From NCBI RefSeq assembly GCF_900176345.1, contig NZ_FWXU01000006.1, forward strand, positions 235,723 to 299,722: a DNA stretch of 64,000 bases, in the 5' to 3' direction. This stretch comes from Rhizobium sp. RU36D (GTDB taxonomy: Bacteria; Pseudomonadota; Alphaproteobacteria; Rhizobiales; Rhizobiaceae). The translations under genes and the position numbers were made by a program. Shown piece after piece: positions 26,791 to 34,291 of the stretch. The notes below the pieces were generated by a model. The model ran no database searches. It was not told where the DNA came from and saw only the letters and a list, made by a program, of their open reading frames with translations. Each line of letters starts with the position of its first letter. The stretch's first letter is position 1.

Positions 26791-26855
26791 TCAAAAACAC
26801 ATCAGGTGAGAGAGCCACTTGATGTGTTTTTGAGAGTACGACGGATTTTATTATA
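26791..26855 (-). promoter_or_regulatory. Large inverted repeat and promoter-like element before the small-gene cluster
   Basis: TCAAAAACACATCA (26791-26804) is perfectly inverted at 26820-26833, with a 15-base spacer. On the minus strand a consensus -10 hexamer TATAAT is at 26855-26850, without a good -35. The 12-mer TTGAGAGTACGA (plus strand) at 26830-26841 recurs at 27984-27995. The distal arm ends in a T-run against the RBS of the 48-residue gene. It could be an attenuator, a terminator for the gene at 26886, or an operator. Confidence 0.55.
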
Positions 26856-26885
26856 GTCAATCAAAAATGATGCGAATTGATTGAT

Positions 26886-27929
26886 CTATTTTTTGTTATT
26901 TAATCGTGACGATTGAATCCTACCTTTGGCTAGGCGCTCATGGGGTGTCAAAACTGTTAACGGCTTTTCCAAAAGCCTGTCATTCAGTTCCTTCTTCGTG
27001 GGAAGGTTAATATCTGCTCGCTGGCGGTGGTGACTCTCCCAGTTTCGCAGGGCCATTTCGGCTTTTGGGTCGATACGGCGCAGGTCGGCGCGGGTAAAAT
27101 TTCCGTCGAGATATTCCGCGTAAACTTCCCGGATAAAATCCGGGGCGGATTGTGACCTGTCCGGGCGGTTCTCATAAAGCCTGCCGTCGGGGGCGGTGGT
27201 CGGAATTTGCTTTGCCTTCGGCGAAGTCACAATGGCCCATATCTGGCCGAGCGTTTCTCCCGGCAGCGATCCGATTTTGGCATGGATATTGGCCTTAAGC
27301 TCTTCTGCTTCCGACTTCGGAGAAACCGTGTCCCCCAACAGTGCCCGCGCCACATCCTCCAGTTGTCGCCATTGCTCGTCGTTCATTTCCTCGGCGGCTC
27401 GCGCTATGAACGTGCCGCTCAACCGCTTGTTCGGGAGGCTGTCCCCGTCTTCCCTGTCTTTCGGCACTCCACCATCATCTTTGCCGAATTCGGCCTCCGT
27501 TAGAGGCTCGGCAAAATACTCCTCACCATTATATTTAACACGAAAATGGTGATTTTTCACGTTTATAATATATTCAGGAGAGTATTTAGAATTTTTACTA
27601 AAATCTAATAAGTTTAATCCGTCACGAGAAAAAACTTCCGTGGAGGCATATGCGCCAATTACGCTAAAAAATCCAAAATATACGCTACCTTCCTCGATAA
27701 GAAGGTGTATTTCTTTATTGAAATCTATAGATTCGCCTATATTGGCGCGGGACAAAAGCGCAGATAGCCCACTTTCCAAAAGCCATACGGCGATGGAATA
27801 ATGCTTTTCGCCCAAGCGATCCGGGAGATTGAGGAGTCCCGAAAATTTATCTATGGTTGCAGCCGTATCATTGGTGCGGGCGGGCGATATGCCTGTATCA
27901 CGGGGGCTATTTACCGAGGGCGTTTTCAT
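26886..27929 (-). CDS. Unknown 347-residue protein at the start of the backbone operon
   Basis: Not recognised. It has a small hydrophobic region (about 50-100, [10 protein letters not shown]) and a charged, helical C-terminal half with [11 protein letters not shown] and [14 protein letters not shown]. The segment coding its middle (about 27500-27780) is clearly AT-richer than the neighbours, a sign of different ancestry. ATG at 27929 is used; a TTG at 27968 would add 13 residues. It is the first gene of the leftward backbone run and divergent from otsB; a regulator is possible but no DNA-binding motif is evident. Confidence 0.6.
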   Translation of the reverse strand: MKTPSVNSPRDTGISPARTNDTAATIDKFSGLLNLPDRLGEKHYSIAVWLLESGLSALLSRANIGESIDFNKEIHLLIEEGSVYFGFFSVIGAYASTEVFSRDGLNLLDFSKNSKYSPEYIINVKNHHFRVKYNGEEYFAEPLTEAEFGKDDGGVPKDREDGDSLPNKRLSGTFIARAAEEMNDEQWRQLEDVARALLGDTVSPKSEAEELKANIHAKIGSLPGETLGQIWAIVTSPKAKQIPTTAPDGRLYENRPDRSQSAPDFIREVYAEYLDGNFTRADLRRIDPKAEMALRNWESHHRQRADINLPTKKELNDRLLEKPLTVLTPHERLAKGRIQSSRLNNKK

Positions 27930-27983
27930 ATGTGCGTCTCGACCGTTTCGGAATTTCGCTTCCGTCAACGCCTGTCATACTCA

Positions 27984-27995
27984 TTGAGAGTACGA
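27984..27995. promoter_or_regulatory. Candidate shared operator (second copy of TTGAGAGTACGA)
   Basis: The 12-mer lies in the short divergent gap before otsB and overlaps a TACTC-N5-GAGTA dyad (27979-27993). The same 12-mer is at 26830-26841 in front of the small-gene cluster. Two identical copies in promoter-like positions on either side of the 347-residue gene suggest a common regulator. No protein is assigned. Confidence 0.4.
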
Positions 27996-28017
27996 ATGAA
28001 GATAAGGCGGCGCAAAC

Positions 28018-28812
28018 GTGTCTCAATATCATAATATCGCAGATATTAACCCCCGAAAGATTGCCTTGTTCCTCGATCTTGATGGAACGCTCCTAGAAAT
28101 CGCGCAGCGGCCCGAAGACGTCGAGGTTCCCCACGCGCTTCTTGACGGCCTGTATCGAGCGCACAATACACTTGCTGGGGCTGTCGCGATTATTTCCGGG
28201 CGGAAGCTTGATGACATCGATAAGCTCCTCTCTCCCCTAAAATTGTCGGCGGCAGGAAGCCACGGCCTTCAGCAGCGTATCGGCGATGACTTCCTGGAAT
28301 GGCTGACCCCGCAACATCAAGCCATGGCCGAACAGATTGCTATGCGTTTGCAGGATTTCGCGTCCGGCGATCATCGGCTTTTGCTGGAACGAAAGCCAGG
28401 AACCGTTGCGCTTCATTACAGGCTTGCGCCCGGCCGCGAGAAGGACTGCCGCGACGCAATCCTTGGCGCGGTTTGCAAAAATCCTCTGTTTCAAGTCATG
28501 CACGGCAAGATGGTTTTTGAAGCACGTCCAGCCGGTATGAATAAGGGAGGAGCCATTGTTTCGTTTATGGATAGAGGCCCTTTTCATGGACGGATACCTG
28601 TATTCATAGGGGATGATGTAACCGACGAAGATGGTTTTAGGAGGGTGAACCTACTGGGCGGTATCTCCATCAAGGTAGGCGCGGGCGCAACCCTAGCCGA
28701 TTATCGCGTGCTAACTGTCGTGGACGCGCGTGAAATCGTGTTCCGGATAGCGTCGGGAGAGCCAATCACCACGCCCGCCTTGTTTGTCGCTACGAAGGAG
28801 AAAGGCCGGTGA
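28018..28812 (+). CDS. otsB: Trehalose-6-phosphate phosphatase
   Basis: A 264-residue HAD-superfamily phosphatase. The nucleophile motif DLDGTLL (Asp20, Asp22), IISGRKLDDID, the conserved Lys near 176 (NKGGAI) and the metal motif GDDVTDEDGF (198-207) are all intact, so it should be active. OtsB converts trehalose-6-phosphate to trehalose, an osmoprotectant. No trehalose-6-phosphate synthase is in the window. The start is GTG at 28018. It overlaps the ROK gene by 4 bases (GTGA), implying coupled translation. It is cargo of the mobile element. Confidence 0.88.
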   Translation: MSQYHNIADINPRKIALFLDLDGTLLEIAQRPEDVEVPHALLDGLYRAHNTLAGAVAIISGRKLDDIDKLLSPLKLSAAGSHGLQQRIGDDFLEWLTPQHQAMAEQIAMRLQDFASGDHRLLLERKPGTVALHYRLAPGREKDCRDAILGAVCKNPLFQVMHGKMVFEARPAGMNKGGAIVSFMDRGPFHGRIPVFIGDDVTDEDGFRRVNLLGGISIKVGAGATLADYRVLTVVDAREIVFRIASGEPITTPALFVATKEKGR

Positions 28813-29894
28813 ACAATACCACGCAAACCGATACCATGACCGTCATTGGTGCTTATTTTGAAAGGGACAAAGCTCAACTTGCCCGTATTTCAATAGATGC
28901 CGGGCTTGTCATAAAGGATAAAGTGAACAGGATAGTTCATCCTGATCTTTCGCTTGGAGGGATAAAAGCTGTTTTCGGTGCCCGGCAGGACTATCAGGAA
29001 ATAGAATTGCTGGACCGTGAACACGGATATTCATCCTCCCTCGTGAATGTGAGGGATTGGATACTGGACGGTCCCAAACCGGATTTTGTTTGCTTGGCAG
29101 CGTTTGGTCCTTTGCCAGCCTATAGAGGTTATGAAAGTACGCCGTTGCTGCCGCCGCGAATAAATGAATATCCGCTCTCGGCTCCGCCCTTGAAGATTTT
29201 TGAGAATTTTCACGCATCTCTTAAGAAAATCGGCATAAAACACTCGATAACAAAAGATACGTTCGCTCTGGCAGCGTATGAATTCTTCAATAGAAGATTG
29301 CAGCAGATCGAACCGCATGGCGTGCTGCCGCAGGATCTTATTTGCTACGTCAATGTCGGACACGGCATCGGGATTGGCTATTGCTGCGAAGGTTCGCCTT
29401 GGGAGCCGAGAACCTTTCCTGAAGTGGGGCACATGCATATTCGGAAATCGGACTTCGAAAATATCGCGTCCGTCTGCAAAGCGCACACCTCCTGTCTAGC
29501 AGGCTTTGCTACCGTTCGCGCCATCAATAAGCGGCTCGGGAAATATTCAGATGCTCGGCCGGAGACAGCATTCCAAGCACTGCCTCCCAATCTTCCTGAT
29601 GATATAATTCAGGTCGAAGCTCATTATCTAGCGCAGCTCTGCGCGAGCATAAACCAGTTAATAGCGCCCGATCTCATAATACTAGGCGGGCCGGTCGCCG
29701 ATATTCCCGGCATTGTGGAGGCCACTCGCCAACAGTATCTTGACCAGCTCCACATTGCGAGTTCCTTTGACCCGCACCCAAGATTGCCTCGCACCAACTA
29801 CATCCGGGGCGCTTCCAATGATCACGATGGAAGGGCTGGCGTATGGGGAGCGCTCTTATTAGGGGCCAGACACCTCGGTCCCCGTTTGCGATAA
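28809..29894 (+). CDS. ROK-family protein (divergent sugar kinase)
   Basis: A 361-residue protein with ROK features: VNVGHGIGIGYCCEG (the ATP/glycine loop), PEVGHMHI then CKAHTSCLAG (the His and Cys zinc site), and LIILGGPVADIPG. These are closest to the fructokinase-like branch. The probable catalytic base is Asp150 in KDTFALAAYEF. Changes from consensus include CLAG for CLEG and a poorly conserved N-terminal phosphate loop, so activity is uncertain. GTG start, coupled to otsB. Trehalose, glucose or fructose metabolism is suggested but not shown. Confidence 0.78.
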   Translation: MNNTTQTDTMTVIGAYFERDKAQLARISIDAGLVIKDKVNRIVHPDLSLGGIKAVFGARQDYQEIELLDREHGYSSSLVNVRDWILDGPKPDFVCLAAFGPLPAYRGYESTPLLPPRINEYPLSAPPLKIFENFHASLKKIGIKHSITKDTFALAAYEFFNRRLQQIEPHGVLPQDLICYVNVGHGIGIGYCCEGSPWEPRTFPEVGHMHIRKSDFENIASVCKAHTSCLAGFATVRAINKRLGKYSDARPETAFQALPPNLPDDIIQVEAHYLAQLCASINQLIAPDLIILGGPVADIPGIVEATRQQYLDQLHIASSFDPHPRLPRTNYIRGASNDHDGRAGVWGALLLGARHLGPRLR

Positions 29895-30665
29895 GAACCG
29901 TTAATTGGTTCGCATCCCATCGCGCTTGACTTGAATATGTCAGTAACCGCCCCGTCGCGGACCTTTGGTCCACTCGCAAGCTGTGTTTTGCTATGCAAAA
30001 CGGCTTGGCAAGGGAAACCCGCTGGCGCGTTTCCCGTTGCATCCCTTCCGGCTGTGGCGTTCATCGGCCTTGAACCTCTTCACGCCATCCAATCGTATCG
30101 CGATTGACCCCTCGCACCGGCTGGCCGTTGCATCACCAATCAGGGAGCGTTCCTGCTGCCCCGATACCCCATGACCAACCCTGCGCGGATTGGATGCCGT
30201 CAGCGTCTTTCCGCTGAATCACGCGCAAGGAGATTTCCGCTCTCCCTGCACCCATCGGCCAAAGAGCATTCTGCGCCCCTTGGAACCCTGACCGCCGTTC
30301 CGCCTGCGGCATCCGGCACGGGCGAGATTGCAGCTCTCCCCGTGACCCCATCGCCGTTACGTTGCAGCCGAATTCAATTGTCTGCGCAACGAACCGCTTA
30401 ACGTCCACTTGAAACGAAACAGCGGTGTTTCAGCATCACCTGCCGGACCGTAAGACATCCTTTCTGCCACCTAAATTAGCCTATCATGCCACGGGCAACC
30501 GGCTTGCCCCGTTGGGGCATTTTCCGCGAAGCGGAAAACCGCCTATTGCAACGCGTCCCGCTTATGCAATTTCGCCGCTTGCATGATAGACCGGAGCCAT
30601 CGGGGCGGGGAACAATCAGGTTCCGCCCTTCGGGCGTTCGATCCTGCCTCCGGCGCGGATCGAAC
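29895..30665. other. Hairpin-packed non-coding region
   Basis: The gap 29895-30818 has no convincing gene but is full of perfect stems. Examples are GTTTTGC/GCAAAAC (29985-30001, 3-base loop), GGGAAAC/GTTTCCC (30012-30035), CAATCG/CGATTG (30090-30106), TCAGCG/CGCTGA (30200-30217), CACGGG/CCCGTG with an inner GAGA/TCTC (30317-30344), GGGCAA/TTGCCC (30493-30509), TTTTCCGC/GCGGAAAA (30520-30538, 3-base loop), ATGCAA/TTGCAT (30564-30584), CGCCC/GGGCG (30624-30636) and GTTCGATCC/GGATCGAAC (30636-30665). It could be an origin of transfer or single-strand origin, or a large structured RNA. Confidence 0.65.
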
Positions 30666-30746
30666 AGGGAACATGGAATATGCGCGTGTGGCCAAATGTG
30701 TCGAGAGGCAGTCAAATGCTGCAATCGATAACGCCTTAATTTTCTA

Positions 30747-30770
30747 AAATTGCTTGAGAAATAGCAATTT
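30747..30770. promoter_or_regulatory. Palindromic operator candidate before the ATPase gene
   Basis: AAATTGCT (30747-30754) and AGCAATTT (30763-30770) form a perfect 8-8-8 dyad in AT-rich DNA, 48 bases upstream of the ATPase start. The size and symmetry suit a dimeric repressor site. No dedicated regulator gene is adjacent. Confidence 0.45.
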
Positions 30771-30818
30771 GTCGTGTTAATGTTAGTCAATTGATCTTAA
30801 CTTTACGCGTGGCTGAGC

Positions 30819-32255
30819 ATGCTCGAAATTGCTGAAAAAGATATTCTTCAAAGTTTGGAACGCGACAATCCCTGGTGGGGCGCTTCAGATTCGCATTTAA
30901 ATAGCGATTTTCCCCATCGCCGCGCATATTTTAATGGCTTTCGTGAGCTTGCCTTCAACTGGAAAATTCGACGTTCAGTCATTTTAATGGGGCCGAGGCG
31001 CGTTGGAAAAACCGTCATGCTTCAGCAACTTGTTTCTGATGCCATAAATGAGGGAGTCGCGCCCGCCGCGATATTGTTCGCGTCAATTGATACGCCCCTT
31101 TACAGCGGCATGCCTCTTCAACGATTGCTTGATCTATTCCAGAAGCAAACAGGATGTGATCCATATGGCCGGCGGTTGGTGATTTTTGATGAAATCCAGT
31201 ATCTGAAAGATTGGGAAGTTCATCTAAAGGTTTTGACGGACCAGTTTCCGAACACACGGTTTATTGCTTCTGGTTCGGCCGCAGCAGCTTTGCGTCTCAA
31301 GAGCCAAGAATCTGGAGCAGGGCGTTTTACAGATTATTTTCTACCACCTCTAACATTCTCCGAGTTCCTTGATTTTTCTGGTCTTGAGAAGAAGCTTATC
31401 GTTGAAACAGACTACGGTCGGACGAAGCGATATCAAGCAAAAGACATCCTGGCGTTGAACGAAGCTTTCATCGACTACCTTAATTTCGGGGGGTATCCAG
31501 AAGCTGTTTTGAATGCGGAAGTGAGGACTGATGTGCAGCGATATCTTGGTAGAGATATTGTAGATAAAGTCTTGCTCAGAGATTTGCCAAGCCTTTATGG
31601 AATTCAGGACATTCAGGAGCTAAATAGACTATTTTCGACGATTGCTTATCATACAGGGCAAGAAATCAGCCTTGAAGGGCTTTCTTCAAGTTCAGGGGTA
31701 GCAAAAAATACGATCACACGTTATTTGGAGTACTTGGAGGCTGCTTTTCTTATAGTCAGGGTTACGCGCGTAGATGATGCTGGTCAGACCTTTCAGCGCA
31801 TGCGTAATTTCAAAGTATATTTGACAAATCCATCAATGAGATCCGCATTGTTTGCCTCTGTCGGAGCCGACGATGAGGCAATGGGTAGCCTTGCGGAAAC
31901 GGCGATATTTAGTCAATGGTTCCACTCTGATGAGTTGCGACAACTTCACTATGCTCGTTGGAAGTCAGGAAGAAAGGATTTGGAAGTCGATCTTGTAAAG
32001 GTCGACCCTGCAACATTGCGCCCCTCGTGGGCTTACGAAATCAAGTGGTCGGATCGGTATGTGGAACACCCCGGAGAATTAAGAGGGCTGATCGAGCTTG
32101 CAGGAAAGAAACCGAAGTTTCCCGTTCAGGTGGGAGCGACAACCAGAACATTGAGTGCTGAAACCACTGTAGATGGTGTAACAATTAAGCACTTTCCGTG
32201 CGCATTGCACTGCTACCAGATTGGGAAGAATTTGACCGCGGGGCGCCCCGCATAA
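30819..32255 (+). CDS. AAA ATPase with DUF4143 region
   Basis: A 478-residue protein of the AAA_14/DUF4143 class. Walker A is GPRRVGKT at 58-65, Walker B is LVIFDEIQ at 120-127, and sensor ASGSAA follows. LPPLTFSEFLDF and FGGYPEAVL are class hallmarks. A DUF4143 region at the end includes VDLV and YEIKWSDR, a D...ExK pattern like PD-(D/E)xK nucleases. The cellular role of this class is unsettled. The gene is AT-rich (24 of 60 G+C in 31621-31680) against GC-rich surroundings, so it was probably acquired separately. It is cargo, alone on the plus strand. Confidence 0.82.
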   Translation: MLEIAEKDILQSLERDNPWWGASDSHLNSDFPHRRAYFNGFRELAFNWKIRRSVILMGPRRVGKTVMLQQLVSDAINEGVAPAAILFASIDTPLYSGMPLQRLLDLFQKQTGCDPYGRRLVIFDEIQYLKDWEVHLKVLTDQFPNTRFIASGSAAAALRLKSQESGAGRFTDYFLPPLTFSEFLDFSGLEKKLIVETDYGRTKRYQAKDILALNEAFIDYLNFGGYPEAVLNAEVRTDVQRYLGRDIVDKVLLRDLPSLYGIQDIQELNRLFSTIAYHTGQEISLEGLSSSSGVAKNTITRYLEYLEAAFLIVRVTRVDDAGQTFQRMRNFKVYLTNPSMRSALFASVGADDEAMGSLAETAIFSQWFHSDELRQLHYARWKSGRKDLEVDLVKVDPATLRPSWAYEIKWSDRYVEHPGELRGLIELAGKKPKFPVQVGATTRTLSAETTVDGVTIKHFPCALHCYQIGKNLTAGRPA

Positions 32256-32354
32256 AGTTACGCCTTAAATTATTGAAAAATAATTACATTTTTCACGTTG
32301 TCGGAATAGCGTCAGTTTGGTTACGTTAGTTTGACGCCCGCGTTTTTGGGGCCG

Positions 32355-33623
32355 CTAAAGACGCAAATGGTGGGGCTGGCTGAACCGCTGGTGGGCCTCC
32401 TCTGCCTTAGCCGCCATCCCAAACTTTTGCGTGGGCGATAGCTCCCTGTAAATCTTCGTCAGCTCATATGTATGGACACGACGAGCGGCCAGAATTTCCC
32501 GCTGCAATCGTTGGCGCTCTTCAAGCTGGAGTTCGATAAGCACCTGCTTTTCCTTGGCGTCCCGTTCGGCGGCATTGGCGACCTCTTGCGCGTTCTGGTC
32601 CCGCAATTTGCCATGCTTGCCAATCACGCGGTCCCACAGGCCGCGAATGCCCTTGCGGAATCTGGCGTTGCGTTCAATAGCCTCCTGCGTCCAGCGGTCA
32701 TCCTGCGCGGTTTGTAGGGCCTTTCTATCGGCGCGGTGGCGTTCCACCATGACAATACGCTTGGCCTCGACTGCTTGCGACGCCTTGGCAAAATCTTCCT
32801 TCGCAGAATTGGCGAAGCTTTGCAGTTTCTCCCGCTTCAATGCCGCAACGCGGCTTTGCGCATCGTCCAACGAGGGGAGCGCGGCGATATCGCCCATGCG
32901 GGCAACGACATCCTTTGTCTTGACGTTCGCCCACCGCGCCACGGCATAGACCTCACCGTGAACATCAACGGCGACCACGGCGCGACGATCACCACGGGCG
33001 AGGAAGTAGCCGCGTTGTTCCAATGCCTGTTTGAACGCTTTCCCTGAATCTGAAGAGGCCCAGCATTGCTGGAACAGTTGCTTGATGGAACGCGGGTCCT
33101 GTCCCGTGCGCTTCGCCTGAAACCATTCCTTTCGGTCAAAGTTCAAGGGATTGCGCAAAGCCGGATCGATCATACCTTCCGGCATTTTCCAGCCATGCTC
33201 AATGTAAAGCTCGCGGGAAATGTCCATGAGCTTGCGTTTGGTATGGGCGAGGTTGATGGCCGTCATGCTTTCGGCGTTGATGCGCGACCAGACGCAATGG
33301 GCGTGTCTTCGGCCTTCCTTTTCATGAAAGACCAAAACACGCGGCTGGCCTTCCAGCCCGAGCCTCGTTTCGATCCTGTGCACGGCATCTTCGAAGACAT
33401 GCACGGGCACGGATTCATCTTCCGGCGGATTGAGCAAGCAGGAGAACAGGAATTGTTTGCATTTCGTGCCGCGACTGACCGCATAGGCTTCCTTGAAGGC
33501 ACCTGCCACGGTGTCCGCGACAAAGCCTTGGATGTCGTGAATCTCGACGTGCTCGTTTTCGGGTTTCATCAAATGGCGGGCCAGATCGTCATGGCCCGCC
33601 CGCTGGCTTGCTTTGAGGATCAT
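32355..33623 (-). CDS. mobA: Relaxase/mobilization nuclease (MobA/VirD2-like)
   Basis: A 422-residue protein. The N-terminal relaxase domain has the metal-binding three-His motif in HEKEGRRHAHCVWSRIN (His100, His107, His109). The segment HLMKPENEHVEIHDIQGF is typical of alphaproteobacterial relaxases, where His replaces the usual Tyr; the nucleophilic Tyr was not identified. The C-terminal half is a long charged coiled coil. It would nick oriT and lead the strand into a recipient. It overlaps mobC by 4 bases (ATGA). Confidence 0.85.
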   Translation of the reverse strand: MILKASQRAGHDDLARHLMKPENEHVEIHDIQGFVADTVAGAFKEAYAVSRGTKCKQFLFSCLLNPPEDESVPVHVFEDAVHRIETRLGLEGQPRVLVFHEKEGRRHAHCVWSRINAESMTAINLAHTKRKLMDISRELYIEHGWKMPEGMIDPALRNPLNFDRKEWFQAKRTGQDPRSIKQLFQQCWASSDSGKAFKQALEQRGYFLARGDRRAVVAVDVHGEVYAVARWANVKTKDVVARMGDIAALPSLDDAQSRVAALKREKLQSFANSAKEDFAKASQAVEAKRIVMVERHRADRKALQTAQDDRWTQEAIERNARFRKGIRGLWDRVIGKHGKLRDQNAQEVANAAERDAKEKQVLIELQLEERQRLQREILAARRVHTYELTKIYRELSPTQKFGMAAKAEEAHQRFSQPHHLRL

Positions 33624-34033
33624 GGACGTTCGCTTCCGGTTAGGCCGAGCGCAAGAAGCAGATCGCGGCGCATGCCGACCACGGACTTGCAGGCATCGGC
33701 AATCTCGCGCTCGGTTTCCGGTGTGACGGGAAGAGCGCCTATATTCACGGCCTTGGCAAGTTGATTGAGATTGCTGGACAGGCGGGAGCCGCCCAGCGCG
33801 GCCAGAACCCGCGCCAGCGCGGTTTCGTCTACGGCAGGTTTACGGGAAGTCCTGCGCTTGGTCTGGACCTCCGTCCCAAGCAGGGCATTGCGGATAAAGG
33901 TGCCAAGCGGCACCTTTCCGGCGCGTTCCAACAGAAGGCGTTTTTCGTCGTCCGTCAGGCGCAGACAGAAATTCTTGGTTTCCGGCTTCCGCCGTTTCGG
34001 GCGGGCCGTTTGAGGTTTGGAAATGTCAGCCAT
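33620..34033 (-). CDS. mobC: Mobilization protein MobC (relaxosome accessory)
   Basis: A 137-residue DNA-binding accessory protein. FCLRLTDDEKRLLLERAG resembles a ribbon-helix-helix start and SNLNQLAKAVN is the MobC signature. The RBS GAGGG overlaps a TGA at 34044-34046. In the reconstructed circle, that TGA is the recombinase stop codon, so mobC would be translationally coupled to the recombinase. In the integrated form it has only chromosomal DNA upstream. Confidence 0.85.
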   Translation of the reverse strand: MADISKPQTARPKRRKPETKNFCLRLTDDEKRLLLERAGKVPLGTFIRNALLGTEVQTKRRTSRKPAVDETALARVLAALGGSRLSSNLNQLAKAVNIGALPVTPETEREIADACKSVVGMRRDLLLALGLTGSERP

Positions 34034-34136
34034 CGGCCCGCCCTCAAGGTGAAGGCGAGGCCGGACGTGCCAGCGACGTATCCTTTAAAACTTGCTCCCA
34101 ATGAGCCAATTCTGTAAAAATCTGGTTTGACGCTTC

Positions 34137-34153
34137 TCCGGTGAAGCGCACCA
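34137..34153 (+). repeat. attR: right attachment site
   Basis: TCCGGTGAAGCGCACCA matches 13 of 17 bases of the tRNA-Leu 3' end, with the last six (GCACCA) identical. The upstream half is part of a 6-bp hairpin (CGCTTC/GAAGCG, 34131-34148). Chromosomal sequence resumes at 34154. The 138 bases from there to the acyl-CoA synthetase gene show no gene. Confidence 0.75.
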
Positions 34154-34291
34154 CTCTACACCTCCTCACATCTCAAGCCGTTGTTGTTAATTACGCTCTA
34201 TTGCGCAAATGCGAAGCAGTTTGCTTTTTCGTTGTGCAATTGCGAGATGGATGCTAGCTTCACGAAATTGTCATTTCCGTGGATCTGATTG

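Larger units (their letters stand above)
20734..34153. mobile_element. Integrative mobilizable element in tRNA-Leu
   Basis: A 13.4-kb element bounded by degenerate copies of the tRNA 3' end. It encodes a serine recombinase, MobC, a relaxase, and a VirD4/TraG-type coupling protein, but no VirB-type channel proteins, so it should be mobilizable rather than self-transmissible. All backbone genes are on the minus strand. If the ends are joined they form one run: 27929 leftward to the recombinase, across the junction, then mobC and relaxase. The cargo lies on the plus strand at 28018-32255: otsB, a ROK-family gene, structured non-coding DNA and an AAA/DUF4143 ATPase. Base composition falls in the cargo and in part of the gene at 26886. 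Confidence 0.85.

Noticed and set aside
29965..30731. Several 70-100 codon frames in the hairpin-packed region
   Set aside because: No RBS, no domain, no overlap pattern; the composition is dictated by palindromes.
34079..34085. TATCCTT as a P-type nic site next to mobC
   Set aside because: It differs from the YATCCTG core at the key G, and in the circular form it lies within the extended recombinase frame; too weak to call.
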